A stretch of DNA of 39,453 bases, taken from positions 1 through 39,453 of IMG/VR virus record IMGVR_UViG_3300042453_004679; one strand, given 5' to 3'. A model generated the notes under the pieces. The model was not told where the DNA came from. It saw only the letters and a program-made list of their open reading frames with translations, and searched no databases. The stretch is from a virus. Positions 1 through 7,247 of this stretch are shown here, piece by piece (the stretch's first letter is position 1; every line of letters starts with the position of its first letter). A program made the translations under genes and the position numbers.

Positions 1-124
1 GTGGAACCGGCGGAGGAGGTGGTGGAACTGGCGGAGGAGGTGGTGGAACTGGTGGAGGAGGCGGTGGAGGAGGCGGTGGAGGAGGTGGCGGTGGAGGAGG
101 TGGCGGTGGAGGTGGAGGTGGCGA
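1..124. repeat. GGN-rich tandem repeat encoding polyproline on the minus strand
   Basis: Two almost identical 21-base units lie at 8-28 and 29-49 and differ in the first base. A run of 12-15 base GGAGGAGGCGGT-type units continues to about 124. Read on the minus strand these give CCN proline codons with an interspersed GTT valine. The tract is much more GC-rich than its surroundings and is likely to vary in length by slippage. Confidence 0.8.
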
Positions 125-391
125 TGTCGGACAAGATCCAGGTATTATACCAGCAAAAGGGACTGGTTTACTTAAAGCCTGGCACGTTTCTATACAGATC
201 TGACTATCACAATCTGTATTTTGCTCACAACCAATCGTAGCATTACAATTACAACCTAAACTACCCTCGCTTCCTCCACAAACACATGGAGGAGGACAAT
301 TAGCACAAGTATTTATTGTTCCTGCGTATAAACAACAACAAGTTCCTGTACTTTCTTGTGCTTCATATTGTAGTATATTAATTATTTTCAT
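1..391 (-). CDS. Cys-rich, polyproline protein (3' end outside window)
   Basis: This frame is open from an ATG at 389-391 to the window edge, so the C-terminus is missing. The ATG overlaps the stop of the upstream gene as ATGA. The first 85 or so residues hold about 14 cysteines, in clusters such as TCCC, CANCPPPCVC and GCNC. A proline tract follows, first nearly pure proline and then PPPPPPV-type heptads. There is no clear signal peptide or membrane segment. The Cys-rich head plus rigid proline stalk suggests an extended surface or tail-associated protein, but I recognise no family. The opposite-strand Glu/Val-rich reading frame over 1-240 is a shadow of the repeat. Confidence 0.6.
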   Translation of the reverse strand, partial: MKIINILQYEAQESTGTCCCLYAGTINTCANCPPPCVCGGSEGSLGCNCNATIGCEQNTDCDSQICIETCQALSKPVPFAGIIPGSCPTSPPPPPPPPPPPPPPPPPPPPPPPPVPPPPPPVPPPPPPVP

Positions 392-819
392 AATATGTTA
401 TTATATTTAATTGATTCGCTTAATTTTATCATTTCTTTTAGCTTATTTTGTGAAATAATTTTAGTAGTTATATCATAAAAATAATCTATAATATATTCAT
501 TTTGTTCGTATAGAGAATCATAGTTGATATGAGGACTTTTACTTGAAAATCTAAACATATCTATTTTTTCATTAGTCTCCCTAATAATACTCCTAATTAC
601 ATAACTTTTTAATAAATCTTCTAAAATTAAATCAGCATTATATCTTTTTAAAATATCATAAATATTATGTAAATTTTTAGATGAACTATCAATTATAAAA
701 TCTATATCATTTGATCCACTTTTAACATTATATCCATAATAATTAGCAGCATAGCTTCCTACTAATATCATATTCACATTATTATTTAATAATTCTTTAA
801 TTAAATCTGTATTTTGCAT
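388..819 (-). CDS. Nucleotidyltransferase-like protein
   Basis: The 143-residue product starts at the ATG at 817-819, behind AGGATT. A longer TTG start lies inside the upstream gene's terminator and is unlikely. Near residues 18-45 the pattern VGSYAANYYG then NDIDFIID resembles the small nucleotidyltransferase fold (glycine-serine helix start followed by a DxD metal site), as in AbiEii/MNT or DUF6036-type proteins. The rest is helical and Lys-rich. It could act on RNA, protein or a small molecule; the sequence does not say. It is translationally coupled (ATGA) to the Cys-rich gene downstream. Confidence 0.5.
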   Translation of the reverse strand: MQNTDLIKELLNNNVNMILVGSYAANYYGYNVKSGSNDIDFIIDSSSKNLHNIYDILKRYNADLILEDLLKSYVIRSIIRETNEKIDMFRFSSKSPHINYDSLYEQNEYIIDYFYDITTKIISQNKLKEMIKLSESIKYNNIL

Positions 820-825
820 AATCCT

Positions 826-861
826 AAAAAAATAAGCCAAGGTTATTAGCCCTGGCTTATT
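826..861 (-). terminator. Intrinsic terminator after the 888-1427 gene
   Basis: On the minus strand a 12-base-pair stem (831-842 with 850-861, one G-T pair) closes a 7-base loop and is followed directly by seven T residues. It lies 27 bases past the stop of the 888-1427 gene and just before the next ATG. This gives the short 888-1427 gene its own transcription unit. Confidence 0.85.
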
Positions 862-887
862 ATAAAAATTAAATTGATAAATTATAA

Positions 888-1427
888 TCAGCCGGTTTTA
901 GCCTTATAATTATCTTGAACTGGAACCTTAGCCCCTGTCTTGTATACTAATTCGCCAGGAACGCTGCGTGTTGGTGTTGCTGCTTCGTCTGTGCCTGGAC
1001 TGTCTGTAGTTGATGTTGGAAGAGTAGTCCAAGCACCAGTATAAATATTCCAGTAACCAGCACGAATAGCTGTAGCGATTCTATTTACTTTATAACTTTC
1101 TCTTTTATGAATACTTCTTAATTGTGTTGGATCATTAGCTGTGGTAGCTAACGAGGTACTGTTTACACCACCCAACTCTGTTGTTATTTTAAATGTTATT
1201 GGTTTAACATGATTATGAGCAATTGTGCCGCCAGACAATGACTTATCGGTATCTGTACCATCAATAACAGTAGAACCAAAAACTCCTAAATTTGTTCCAC
1301 CAAGACTACTATTTTCTAAAACTGTGGACGCGGTGCCGACGTTCTTGGCTGTGCCATGATTGTTATTGGTTGATCCACTATCATATGTTCCTGTTGTAGC
1401 GGAATTACCTTGTTGAGCTGTTGCCAT
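888..1427 (-). CDS. Ser/Thr/Gly-rich protein, possible virion component
   Basis: The 179-residue product begins at ATG 1425-1427 behind GGAG with 7-base spacing. A longer upstream start overlaps the promoter and lacks a binding site. Composition is rich in Ser, Thr, Gly, Asn and Ala, without cysteine. The N-terminal half is low in complexity and the C-terminal half is more ordered, with aromatic residues (GYWNIYTGAW). The gene is a monocistron with its own promoter element and a strong terminator, which fits an abundantly expressed structural or decoration protein. That role is inference; no family is recognised. Base composition is less AT-rich than its neighbours. Confidence 0.6.
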   Translation of the reverse strand: MATAQQGNSATTGTYDSGSTNNNHGTAKNVGTASTVLENSSLGGTNLGVFGSTVIDGTDTDKSLSGGTIAHNHVKPITFKITTELGGVNSTSLATTANDPTQLRSIHKRESYKVNRIATAIRAGYWNIYTGAWTTLPTSTTDSPGTDEAATPTRSVPGELVYKTGAKVPVQDNYKAKTG

Positions 1428-1460
1428 AATAAATCTCCATTTTGGTAGGAATGCAACAGG

Positions 1461-1470
1461 ATTATACACC
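1461..1470 (-). promoter_or_regulatory. Candidate promoter element (GGTGTATAAT)
   Basis: On the minus strand TTTTTTGGTGTATAAT contains a perfect TATAAT about 35 bases before the ATG of the 888-1427 gene. No good -35 box is visible 16-18 bases upstream. The same GGTGTATWAT core recurs before six other genes in this window. Confidence 0.6.
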
Positions 1471-1476
1471 AAAAAA

Positions 1477-2127
1477 TTATATTGATGAAATATTTTGGTT
1501 AAATAATTTTAATCCATTTATAGTATTGATACGAATTCCAGACATGCCACATTTAATAATATTATCAACATGTTCTTTTGTCCATATATTACCAGTAAGA
1601 ATAATATTAATATTAGGATTTTTCTTTAATATCATACTAGCAGCAATAATATTATCATTAATATCGTCTAAAAAGTATCCTGTTGACAATAAAACAGTAG
1701 AAATTCCAAAATCTAATAAAATCTGGGTTAATTTATATAAAAGCTCATATGAATATTTTCTATATTCTAAAATATACCGTATATCAACATTACTTTCTAT
1801 GCCAAGACTATTAAAATTTCTAATATCTTCTCTAAATTTATCGTATTTTCTATTACTTATTAGTTGAGCAGGGTATGTTATATCTAGCACCCTGGCTCCG
1901 TTTTTAACAGCAAATTCGGCCATAGTAAGCCTGCTCTTACTGTCGCTAATACCTATAGGAAAATCTATCGGACAAATTATAGGAATATTAGTTAATTGAG
2001 AAATATTTTTTGTATAGTAGGAGAATAATGAAATATAGTCAGGTTTATACTTGATAGCCTCTAGGATAAGTTCTTTGTTTTCATTCTCGTTTAGAGTATA
2101 ATCATGTTGACAAAACTCTAGAAGCAT
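1477..2127 (-). CDS. DeoC-like aldolase-fold protein lacking catalytic lysines
   Basis: The 216-residue product follows the deoxyribose-phosphate aldolase (DeoC) barrel: PIDFPIGISDSKSR near residues 53-66, LDITYP with Asp82 matching the family aspartate, LLSTGY at 146-151 and a C-terminal glycine-rich strand. In E. coli DeoC the Schiff-base lysine lies in IKTSTG and the second lysine in FKPAGG; here these positions are Leu146 and about Ile176. It therefore probably has no aldolase activity by the usual route. It may bind a phosphorylated sugar or be a regulatory or structural derivative. It starts at ATG 2125-2127 behind AAAGGA and overlaps the ClpP gene by 26 bases. Confidence 0.65.
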   Translation of the reverse strand: MLLEFCQHDYTLNENENKELILEAIKYKPDYISLFSYYTKNISQLTNIPIICPIDFPIGISDSKSRLTMAEFAVKNGARVLDITYPAQLISNRKYDKFREDIRNFNSLGIESNVDIRYILEYRKYSYELLYKLTQILLDFGISTVLLSTGYFLDDINDNIIAASMILKKNPNINIILTGNIWTKEHVDNIIKCGMSGIRINTINGLKLFNQNISSI

Positions 2128-2803
2128 TATTTTTATTCCTTTTTAAGGATTTTAGACTATCTATTGTTGTATAAGGTTTATGACCTAAAATACCATCTGC
2201 AAAATTATATTGTATTGCCTCTTCTGCTGTGAGTATCCAATCACATTGACTTGCTAATTGTGATTGAATATGTTTTTTTGCCATTAACTTTTTCCAATTT
2301 TTATTTTTTGCCATATCACCTTGAATACACCGTTCAGTAAATATATCTATCATCTTGTCACATTCTCGTTCATTCCATTTTAGACTACTCGCAGCCGCTT
2401 TGCTGTGTTCGCTGTCAAGACTTATACTACCATAATGAATCATCATTGTAACATTAGGCATAAGTATCCTGATATTAGGAGCCTGTAATATAACACTACT
2501 AGCAGATTGTACTTTGCCATAAGCTAATAGAATAGTTTTGGCTTTACTGTGTTTAATTGTATCATAAATTCCTAAACAATCTTCCCAATCGCCACCAGGC
2601 ATATGCATATGAATAAGAATAGGATCGCTAGACATAAGATTTAAATATCTCATATTTTTTTCGAATATTATAGCACTTCTATAATCAACTCCAGATTCTT
2701 CTTCGCCGTCACTCATATAAGAATGTAAAAAAATTTCTCTATTTTTTGTATCTATGTTATAAGTATGTATAGATAAAAGGTCTATATCATGGTTTATTGG
2801 CAT
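2102..2803 (-). CDS. ClpP-like serine protease
   Basis: The 233-residue product has the ClpP/crotonase fold order: a glycine-bearing strand (MHMPGGDWED) for the oxyanion hole, the nucleophile in GKVQSASS (Ser102), His123 in MMIHYG, and an Asp in the C-terminal AEEAIQYNFADGI. The full Ser-His-Asp triad therefore appears intact. ClpP normally forms barrels that degrade protein with an ATPase partner; phage ClpP-like proteins are also used as head maturation proteases. No Clp ATPase is encoded here, so either role is possible. The N-terminal 40 residues are acidic and unlike bacterial ClpP. It overlaps both neighbouring genes. Confidence 0.8.
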   Translation of the reverse strand: MPINHDIDLLSIHTYNIDTKNREIFLHSYMSDGEEESGVDYRSAIIFEKNMRYLNLMSSDPILIHMHMPGGDWEDCLGIYDTIKHSKAKTILLAYGKVQSASSVILQAPNIRILMPNVTMMIHYGSISLDSEHSKAAASSLKWNERECDKMIDIFTERCIQGDMAKNKNWKKLMAKKHIQSQLASQCDWILTAEEAIQYNFADGILGHKPYTTIDSLKSLKRNKNNASRVLST

Positions 2804-3245
2804 ATGATAATTCCTTGTATACGTTTTTATTTATACTTCTCATCACAATAGAATCTTCGAATGCTTTACCGATACTTATTCTAAATCTATATCTAGTATA
2901 AATATCCAGACTCTCTACTCCTTCTGTAATCTCTATTGTTTCAGCAACTTTCTTTGTAATATCAAAATTAGTATGGCCCATCCAAAAGTTAAAAATTTTA
3001 CCACTAGATGTATTATCATTAACAGGAATTATTCCCATAGGGGTTGCTATGACTTTAACTCCATAGCGAATTTTTTTATCAGCAATAAACTCATTGACTT
3101 TTTCCTTTTGATCATAAGTTTCGTCATCTTCTAAATTATTCGTATCTTGTGCATAATTTGAAAACTCTTCGTTTTTATTTTCTTCATCGTCTCTTCCAAA
3201 AGGATCAATCCATTTCTGCCATATAATAATATTATCGTTTTGCAT
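2787..3245 (-). CDS. Conserved-looking phage protein, function unknown
   Basis: The 152-residue product has an acidic, low-complexity stretch (residues 18-50) and then an ordered C-terminal domain rich in beta-type segments (VKVIATPMGIIPV, then FNFWMGHTNFDI and TRYRFRISIGKAF). I do not recognise a named family. The compact ordered half suggests a real domain, perhaps in morphogenesis given the ClpP neighbour. The start at ATG 3243-3245 has AAAGGA upstream and lies behind a candidate promoter. It overlaps the ClpP gene by 17 bases, so it heads the ClpP/DeoC-like unit. Confidence 0.6.
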   Translation of the reverse strand: MQNDNIIIWQKWIDPFGRDDEENKNEEFSNYAQDTNNLEDDETYDQKEKVNEFIADKKIRYGVKVIATPMGIIPVNDNTSSGKIFNFWMGHTNFDITKKVAETIEITEGVESLDIYTRYRFRISIGKAFEDSIVMRSINKNVYKELSYANKP

Positions 3246-3278
3246 AATAAGATCCTTTTGAAATGGTAATTAGCACAT

Positions 3279-3290
3279 ATTAATACACCC
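3279..3290 (-). promoter_or_regulatory. Candidate promoter element (GGGTGTATTAAT)
   Basis: On the minus strand GGGTGTATTAAT lies about 35 bases upstream of the ATG at 3245, between the terminator of the preceding unit and the start of the 2787-3245/ClpP/DeoC-like unit. It matches the GGTGTATWAT element seen elsewhere in the window. Confidence 0.5.
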
Positions 3291-3313
3291 TTATAATAGT
3301 GCTAAAAAAGCTA

Positions 3314-3346
3314 TAAAAAAGTATCCAATAAGATTTATTTGAATAC
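3314..3346 (-). terminator. AT-rich intrinsic terminator after the 3335-3763 gene
   Basis: On the minus strand GTATTC pairs with GGATAC (3341-3346 with 3321-3326, one G-T pair) and AATAA pairs with TTATT inside it, leaving a 3-base loop and one bulged base. Six T residues follow at once. The hairpin starts inside the last codons of the 3335-3763 gene. Confidence 0.6.
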
Positions 3347-3763
3347 TGATGATGGTTTGATCAAAGGACCATTTTCTTTTTTGATACTTTTTAATTCTTC
3401 TTGTAGTAAACCATTAAAAAATAAAATATTATCCAAGAATAACGTAGTTTTATCATTATTCATATTAGCTTTTTTAAGCTGTTTAATAGATCCTATTAAT
3501 TCTTTTTTTAATAATCCATTATTAATTAATACTACAAGATTTGCACAATTTTCTGCTAATAAAGAAATTTGTTCTACACTATATTCTGAAACATTATTAT
3601 GTTTAAAACTAATATCAATATCATTAGACTCTGTTAATTGAAAATTAATTTCACAAACATACTGTTCAGTTTTTAATTGTTCAATTAAAGAAGCATCAGG
3701 TATAATGATAGAAGATTTGGATTGACCAAATATCCAGTTTATGATTTTTTTGAATATTTTCAT
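3335..3763 (-). CDS. Unknown protein coupled to the sigma factor
   Basis: The 142-residue product begins MKIFKKIINWIFG, an amphipathic basic and aromatic N-terminus that may sit on a membrane surface. It continues as alternating strands and helices with a Lys-rich C-terminus. No family is recognised. The ATG shares four bases (ATGA) with the stop of the sigma-factor gene and has no good ribosome binding site of its own, so translation is probably coupled. An anti-sigma or sigma-modulating role is possible from position alone. Confidence 0.55.
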   Translation of the reverse strand: MKIFKKIINWIFGQSKSSIIIPDASLIEQLKTEQYVCEINFQLTESNDIDISFKHNNVSEYSVEQISLLAENCANLVVLINNGLLKKELIGSIKQLKKANMNNDKTTLFLDNILFFNGLLQEELKSIKKENGPLIKPSSVFK

Positions 3764-4335
3764 TTAGCAAGAGATCTTATAGAGTTTAATGCCCTTTTTA
3801 TACTTTGTCTTATTGCTTCTCTGGTTACACCATAGCCCTTTCCTATTTCTGCTAGACTTTTATTTTCAAAATAATACATGCGTATCTGATCTTTTTGTTT
3901 ATCGCTTAATATATCTGAATCTAATATAAACGCTATATCTGATTGAGTATTATCTTGTTGTTCATTATCTATTAGAATTGTAAGAGGATCTTTATTTTTT
4001 GAATCCGATATAGTAGAGTATAGAGTATTGCTGTCATTATCAAAAACATAGTCTAAGCTATTAACTTTTTTAGATTTGTATTGTTTAGTTACATATGTTT
4101 TAATTGCCCAAAGACCGCACTGATTTCTGTAAGAATACAGTGTTTTCTTTCCGTGTCCAAGACCTTCTCTATTAGGGTCAAAATTTTTGTCGGCGTTCAT
4201 TAATGCCACAGCCACATCGCTTATAGCGTCTTCATCATTAAGCATATGCTTAACAATAAATTTTGGTGCAAACTTATTGATAATCTTTTTAGATAGCATC
4301 AAGTATGTAGATAGACTCTCGTATTTTTTTTCCAT
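3760..4335 (-). CDS. Small RNA polymerase sigma factor
   Basis: The 191-residue product has a sigma-70-type layout: an N-terminal helical part with region 2-like features (DEDAISDVAVALMNADKNFD, then the aromatic YSYRNQCGLWAIKTYV), an acidic linker, and a C-terminal region 4 helix-turn-helix (LSDKQKDQIRMYYFENKS, then LAEIGKGYGVTREAIRQSIK). The chosen ATG (4333-4335) has GAGG 9 bases upstream; the longer TTG start overlaps that site. Such proteins redirect host RNA polymerase to phage promoters. The repeated GGTGTATWAT element here is an obvious candidate target, but the sequence does not prove the link. Confidence 0.8.
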   Translation of the reverse strand: MEKKYESLSTYLMLSKKIINKFAPKFIVKHMLNDEDAISDVAVALMNADKNFDPNREGLGHGKKTLYSYRNQCGLWAIKTYVTKQYKSKKVNSLDYVFDNDSNTLYSTISDSKNKDPLTILIDNEQQDNTQSDIAFILDSDILSDKQKDQIRMYYFENKSLAEIGKGYGVTREAIRQSIKRALNSIRSLAK

Positions 4336-4380
4336 AATCAAAATCCTCAAAAGGTTAATAAAAATTTATTATAATATCAA

Positions 4381-4857
4381 CTATTTACTAAGTTTTTTCC
4401 ATTGTTCAGAATCTGGTCTGTCTTTGTCTCCTGGTTTTGCTGGTTTATAGTTTTGTCCTTCTCTTTCTCTTTTTCTACGAATGTTTTCCCATAGACCAGG
4501 AAGATTCTTTGCTGCCTCTGCTCCTTCTGTATCGGTTTCTGTTTCTCCAAACATTAGAAAATTGTGTATCGTTAGCATATAATCTTCTGTAACAGCAATT
4601 TTACCCTGTAGCCAGCTTTCTGTCAAGCCGTCTTTTATGGTTCCGTTCTCAACAGCATCAACAATAGCTTGTGCGTGTTTTGCGATAGATTTTATTGAAC
4701 CAAGACTCATTTGATAAAAATCATATTTATATTCCATAAGTTCCATTTCTGGACTTTCAACTTCCATTTCTTCAACTCTTGTAAAATCATTTTCTGCTTG
4801 AGTTTTATCTTTTAAATTTTGTTGAATTTGATTTAGAATATCATGATGTCTATTCAT
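4381..4857 (-). CDS. Small helical phage protein, function unknown
   Basis: The 158-residue product is acidic at the N-terminus. Its helical core (YQMSLGSIKSIAKHAQAIVD, then ESWLQGKIAVTEDYMLTIHNFL) resembles, from memory, small proteins of T4-like marine phages that carry a W-x-Q-x-K-I...DYM pattern. The tail is Lys/Pro-rich and basic. It overlaps the PAP2 gene by 8 bases. Function is unknown. The 45-base gap to the sigma gene is AT-rich and includes a TATAAT-like sequence (about 4368-4378, minus strand) that could serve as a promoter, with weak support. Confidence 0.6.
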   Translation of the reverse strand: MNRHHDILNQIQQNLKDKTQAENDFTRVEEMEVESPEMELMEYKYDFYQMSLGSIKSIAKHAQAIVDAVENGTIKDGLTESWLQGKIAVTEDYMLTIHNFLMFGETETDTEGAEAAKNLPGLWENIRRKREREGQNYKPAKPGDKDRPDSEQWKKLSK

Positions 4858-5497
4858 TGAAAATTCCTTTTAGTTTATTGAATAAGGTTGTTGAAAATAT
4901 TAGTGATGCATCACAGTCACTAGGATAGTGTACTCCTTGTAACATACGAGCTTGTTTAGTTTGATTAACAATATTATCTAATTTAGTTTGATCTATTTGA
5001 TTATACTTATCTTTAAGAATCAAACTGACTAATTTACTATACACCGTATGTCCAGAAGGATAACTTGCTGTATGATGTGTTTCTGTGACTATTATATCTA
5101 TTTTTAGATCAAAATAATGGGCTAATTGATTTGGTCGTGGTCTATTATAGTAACTCTTGGTATTCTGTAAAATAGGTCTAATAATATGATAAAATTCTTC
5201 TATGTGTGTTTTGGGATACTCTACTCCATAACTGGAGCATAATAATTCAAATGGAGTATCCAAATCTTGATCAATATTATATACTAGCTCTATTTCTTTC
5301 TGTGTTCTATTTTTTGTAAGACTAGCTAGTAACTCAAGTTCTTTTAGTGTAACTTTACTAGTATTATTTGGAGGATTACTTAGTATTTGTTTCCAGTTTA
5401 TATCTTTGACTATATCAGATACTGGTTGTTCTAGATATATAGTATCATATCCTAGAGAATCTAATTTATCTTTATGAAGATAATAAAAAAGATTCAT
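4850..5497 (-). CDS. PAP2-family acid phosphatase
   Basis: The 215-residue product carries all three signature motifs of the PAP2/vanadium haloperoxidase superfamily: K-x6-RP (Lys114 to Arg121-Pro122), PSGH (147-150) and R-x5-H-x3-D (Arg184, His190, Asp194). These residues bind phosphate and carry out phosphohistidine catalysis. No strong signal peptide or multiple membrane spans are seen, so it is closer to soluble class A acid phosphatases or haloperoxidases than to lipid phosphatases. Possible substrates are a nucleotide, a sugar phosphate or a lipid-linked intermediate of glycan synthesis. It lies 3 bases after the DUF5872-type gene. Confidence 0.85.
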   Translation of the reverse strand: MNLFYYLHKDKLDSLGYDTIYLEQPVSDIVKDINWKQILSNPPNNTSKVTLKELELLASLTKNRTQKEIELVYNIDQDLDTPFELLCSSYGVEYPKTHIEEFYHIIRPILQNTKSYYNRPRPNQLAHYFDLKIDIIVTETHHTASYPSGHTVYSKLVSLILKDKYNQIDQTKLDNIVNQTKQARMLQGVHYPSDCDASLIFSTTLFNKLKGIFNE

Positions 5498-5500
5498 GGG

Positions 5501-6169
5501 TCACCAAGCTTTGCATGACCAATATCTGGCTTTCCATCTTGGACCAGGATTATCGCAATTGTGTCTTGCTCTAAAGCTTTTTCGTCGTTCCGGAATATTT
5601 TTCTTAATTTTCATATTTGGATCACCAAAATTGACCTTCACCACATTCCCTTTTTCGTTCTTAACATAAACGCTAAATTTTTTAGGACCATCAGATGTTC
5701 TAAACGGTTTATTAAGAGTAACTTTTCTACCTTGATATTCTGACGCTTTACCCATATATACCAAAGGGCGACCATTCTTTTTATAAGTATTCATTCTATC
5801 GAAGTAGAATATTTCGTTAGTAGTTGGATCTGTATATTTATACTTAGCTAGTGCGGATAGATCAAACTCTTCTGTTGTTTCTCCAAAATCAACATAATCT
5901 TCATTTGAAGGTATAAATAAATTAGACATTGTTAGTTCTTCTTCGTTATCTTCTTCGTCTTCCTCATACTCATCCTCTTCATCTTCGCACTCTGATGAGC
6001 ATTGAAGATATGCACAAGTTTGCTGTAGTAGAAATCCTTTTGTTTGTCCAATACATATGGCGTATCTTTGAGAAGGATTTTCATAATCCTTAACCATAGT
6101 ATCATTACCCATACATCTTGATAAAAAGTCTTTTTTGGATTCGTCTTTATTTGGTTTTGGTATAGGCAT
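5501..6169 (-). CDS. DUF5872-type phage protein
   Basis: The 222-residue product has three parts. The N-terminus (MPIPKPNKDESKKDFLSRCM, then QRYAICIGQ) is a short module seen at the start of many tailed-phage proteins. A strongly acidic Glu/Asp linker runs over residues 61-79. The C-terminal domain has KFSVYVKNEKGNVVKVNFGD followed by FRARHNCDNPGPRWKARYWS, which matches my recollection of DUF5872. This domain is typical of phages and is the clearest phage marker here. The start has GGAG at ideal spacing. An internal Met81 follows the acidic linker and could give a shorter product. Confidence 0.75.
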   Translation of the reverse strand: MPIPKPNKDESKKDFLSRCMGNDTMVKDYENPSQRYAICIGQTKGFLLQQTCAYLQCSSECEDEEDEYEEDEEDNEEELTMSNLFIPSNEDYVDFGETTEEFDLSALAKYKYTDPTTNEIFYFDRMNTYKKNGRPLVYMGKASEYQGRKVTLNKPFRTSDGPKKFSVYVKNEKGNVVKVNFGDPNMKIKKNIPERRKSFRARHNCDNPGPRWKARYWSCKAW

Positions 6170-6179
6170 ATATTATCTC

Positions 6180-7247
6180 CTATGTATTTATACACCCAAA
6201 AAGAGTTTTTGCAGAATTTAACCAACTAAATTTTTTAGCTGTTTCTACACCATTAATATTAGTAACAATTTTATTATTATATACATATCTCATATAATCA
6301 ATTATTTCATCTTTTTGTTTATTATCAATTTTTGCCCAATTACCTTGTCCCACAAACGCTTTACCGTCATACGCTTTTTCTGTTTCATTTATATTTACAA
6401 GATAAGAGTTGTCTTGATTACAAAACTCTGTATGGGCAGAATAATTGGTTGCTATAACTGGTTTATTCATACTCATCATTTCTAGTAGTTCCAAATTCCA
6501 TCCCTCTGCTCTGGAAGGAAATAAACCACAATCGGCATAATTAATAACTTCGGCTATTTCTGTATGAAATTTTGTTCCATTTAGTAGCTTTACTCTTTTG
6601 TCACTAGAATACATATTTTTCCATTGTTGTAGTTCTTGTTCAGATGAGTAGTTATTGGTATTTTCTGATGCTAATAAACAAAGCTCAACGTCAGTTTCAT
6701 CAGGAAAGGCTTTCTGAAATAATTCTAATAATATATCATGTCCTTTTCTAATTTCCCATTTCCCTATATTCATAAAAGTATATTTTTGTTTATTTAGTTT
6801 TGTATACTTTGAGTTATCGAATATATCTCTATTAACACCAAGAGGAACAACTTTAATAGGAGTATTAATCCCATTATTTTGCATAATATTCTTAGCCCAA
6901 TTACATGTTACTAGTATTGAGTCAGGTACTTTTAGATGGGAAAGCTCTAGGCTATTAAAAGTATCTAGCTCAAAAAACGATAAAGCATAGTAGTGTCCTT
7001 TGCCTGTATGATTCGCTAAATCGAATTGATGCCAAATTTTTATAAACGGAGCAAACGGATCAAAATTTGTATGACTATTCCTATATAACTTTACTATCAG
7101 ATCATGGTCATTTTTATCGTCTGCGCTTGGTTGTCCTATTGGAAAATAGGATATGTTTTCATTGATAGAATACAAATTCTTAAGAATATTCCATGAAGCT
7201 ATACCATATCCAGTAGAATTTATGGCACAAGAAAAGTTTATGTTCAT
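6180..7247 (-). CDS. GT4-family glycosyltransferase
   Basis: The 355-residue product has the GT-B layout of family 4. An N-terminal glycine motif (STGYGIAS) is followed by a linker ending VPLGVNRDIF. The second Rossmann domain opens TFMNIGKWEIRKGHDILLEL and holds the donor site EGWNLELLEMMSMNKPVIAT, equivalent to the E-x7-E region. It should transfer a sugar from an activated donor to a glycan or protein. It overlaps guaC by 4 bases and stands apart from the main glycan island, with nucleotide genes between them. Confidence 0.9.
   Translation of the reverse strand: MNINFSCAINSTGYGIASWNILKNLYSINENISYFPIGQPSADDKNDHDLIVKLYRNSHTNFDPFAPFIKIWHQFDLANHTGKGHYYALSFFELDTFNSLELSHLKVPDSILVTCNWAKNIMQNNGINTPIKVVPLGVNRDIFDNSKYTKLNKQKYTFMNIGKWEIRKGHDILLELFQKAFPDETDVELCLLASENTNNYSSEQELQQWKNMYSSDKRVKLLNGTKFHTEIAEVINYADCGLFPSRAEGWNLELLEMMSMNKPVIATNYSAHTEFCNQDNSYLVNINETEKAYDGKAFVGQGNWAKIDNKQKDEIIDYMRYVYNNKIVTNINGVETAKKFSWLNSAKTLFGCINT
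6186..6197 (-). promoter_or_regulatory. Candidate promoter element (GGGTGTATAAAT)
   Basis: On the minus strand GGGTGTATAAATAC lies across the last codons of the 6180-7247 gene, about 20 bases before the ATG of the DUF5872 gene. It contains TATAAATA, the T4 late-promoter core. Placement would give a very short leader carrying the GGAG ribosome binding site. Confidence 0.55.

Noticed and set aside
1-240. Plus-strand Glu/Val-rich open frame
   Set aside because: It is the reverse reading of the GGN repeat. The minus strand holds a better gene with a Cys-rich unique part, an ATGA overlap with its neighbour and continuous frame to the edge.
2326-2336. Further copy of the GGTGTAT promoter motif inside the ClpP gene
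   Set aside because: It lies deep in coding sequence, lacks the TATAAT part and has no gene start within a sensible distance. A similar match in the PAP2 gene near 5040 was dropped for the same reason.
3760-4350. Longer TTG start for the sigma-factor gene
   Set aside because: The TTG overlaps the GAGG site that serves the ATG at 4335. The same reasoning moved starts for the 388, 888, 19568, 16053, 25096, 25814 and 35422 genes.
5932-6225. Minus-strand open frame over the DUF5872 N-terminus
   Set aside because: It is out of frame with the well-recognised DUF5872-type protein, and its composition is Lys/Met-rich noise.
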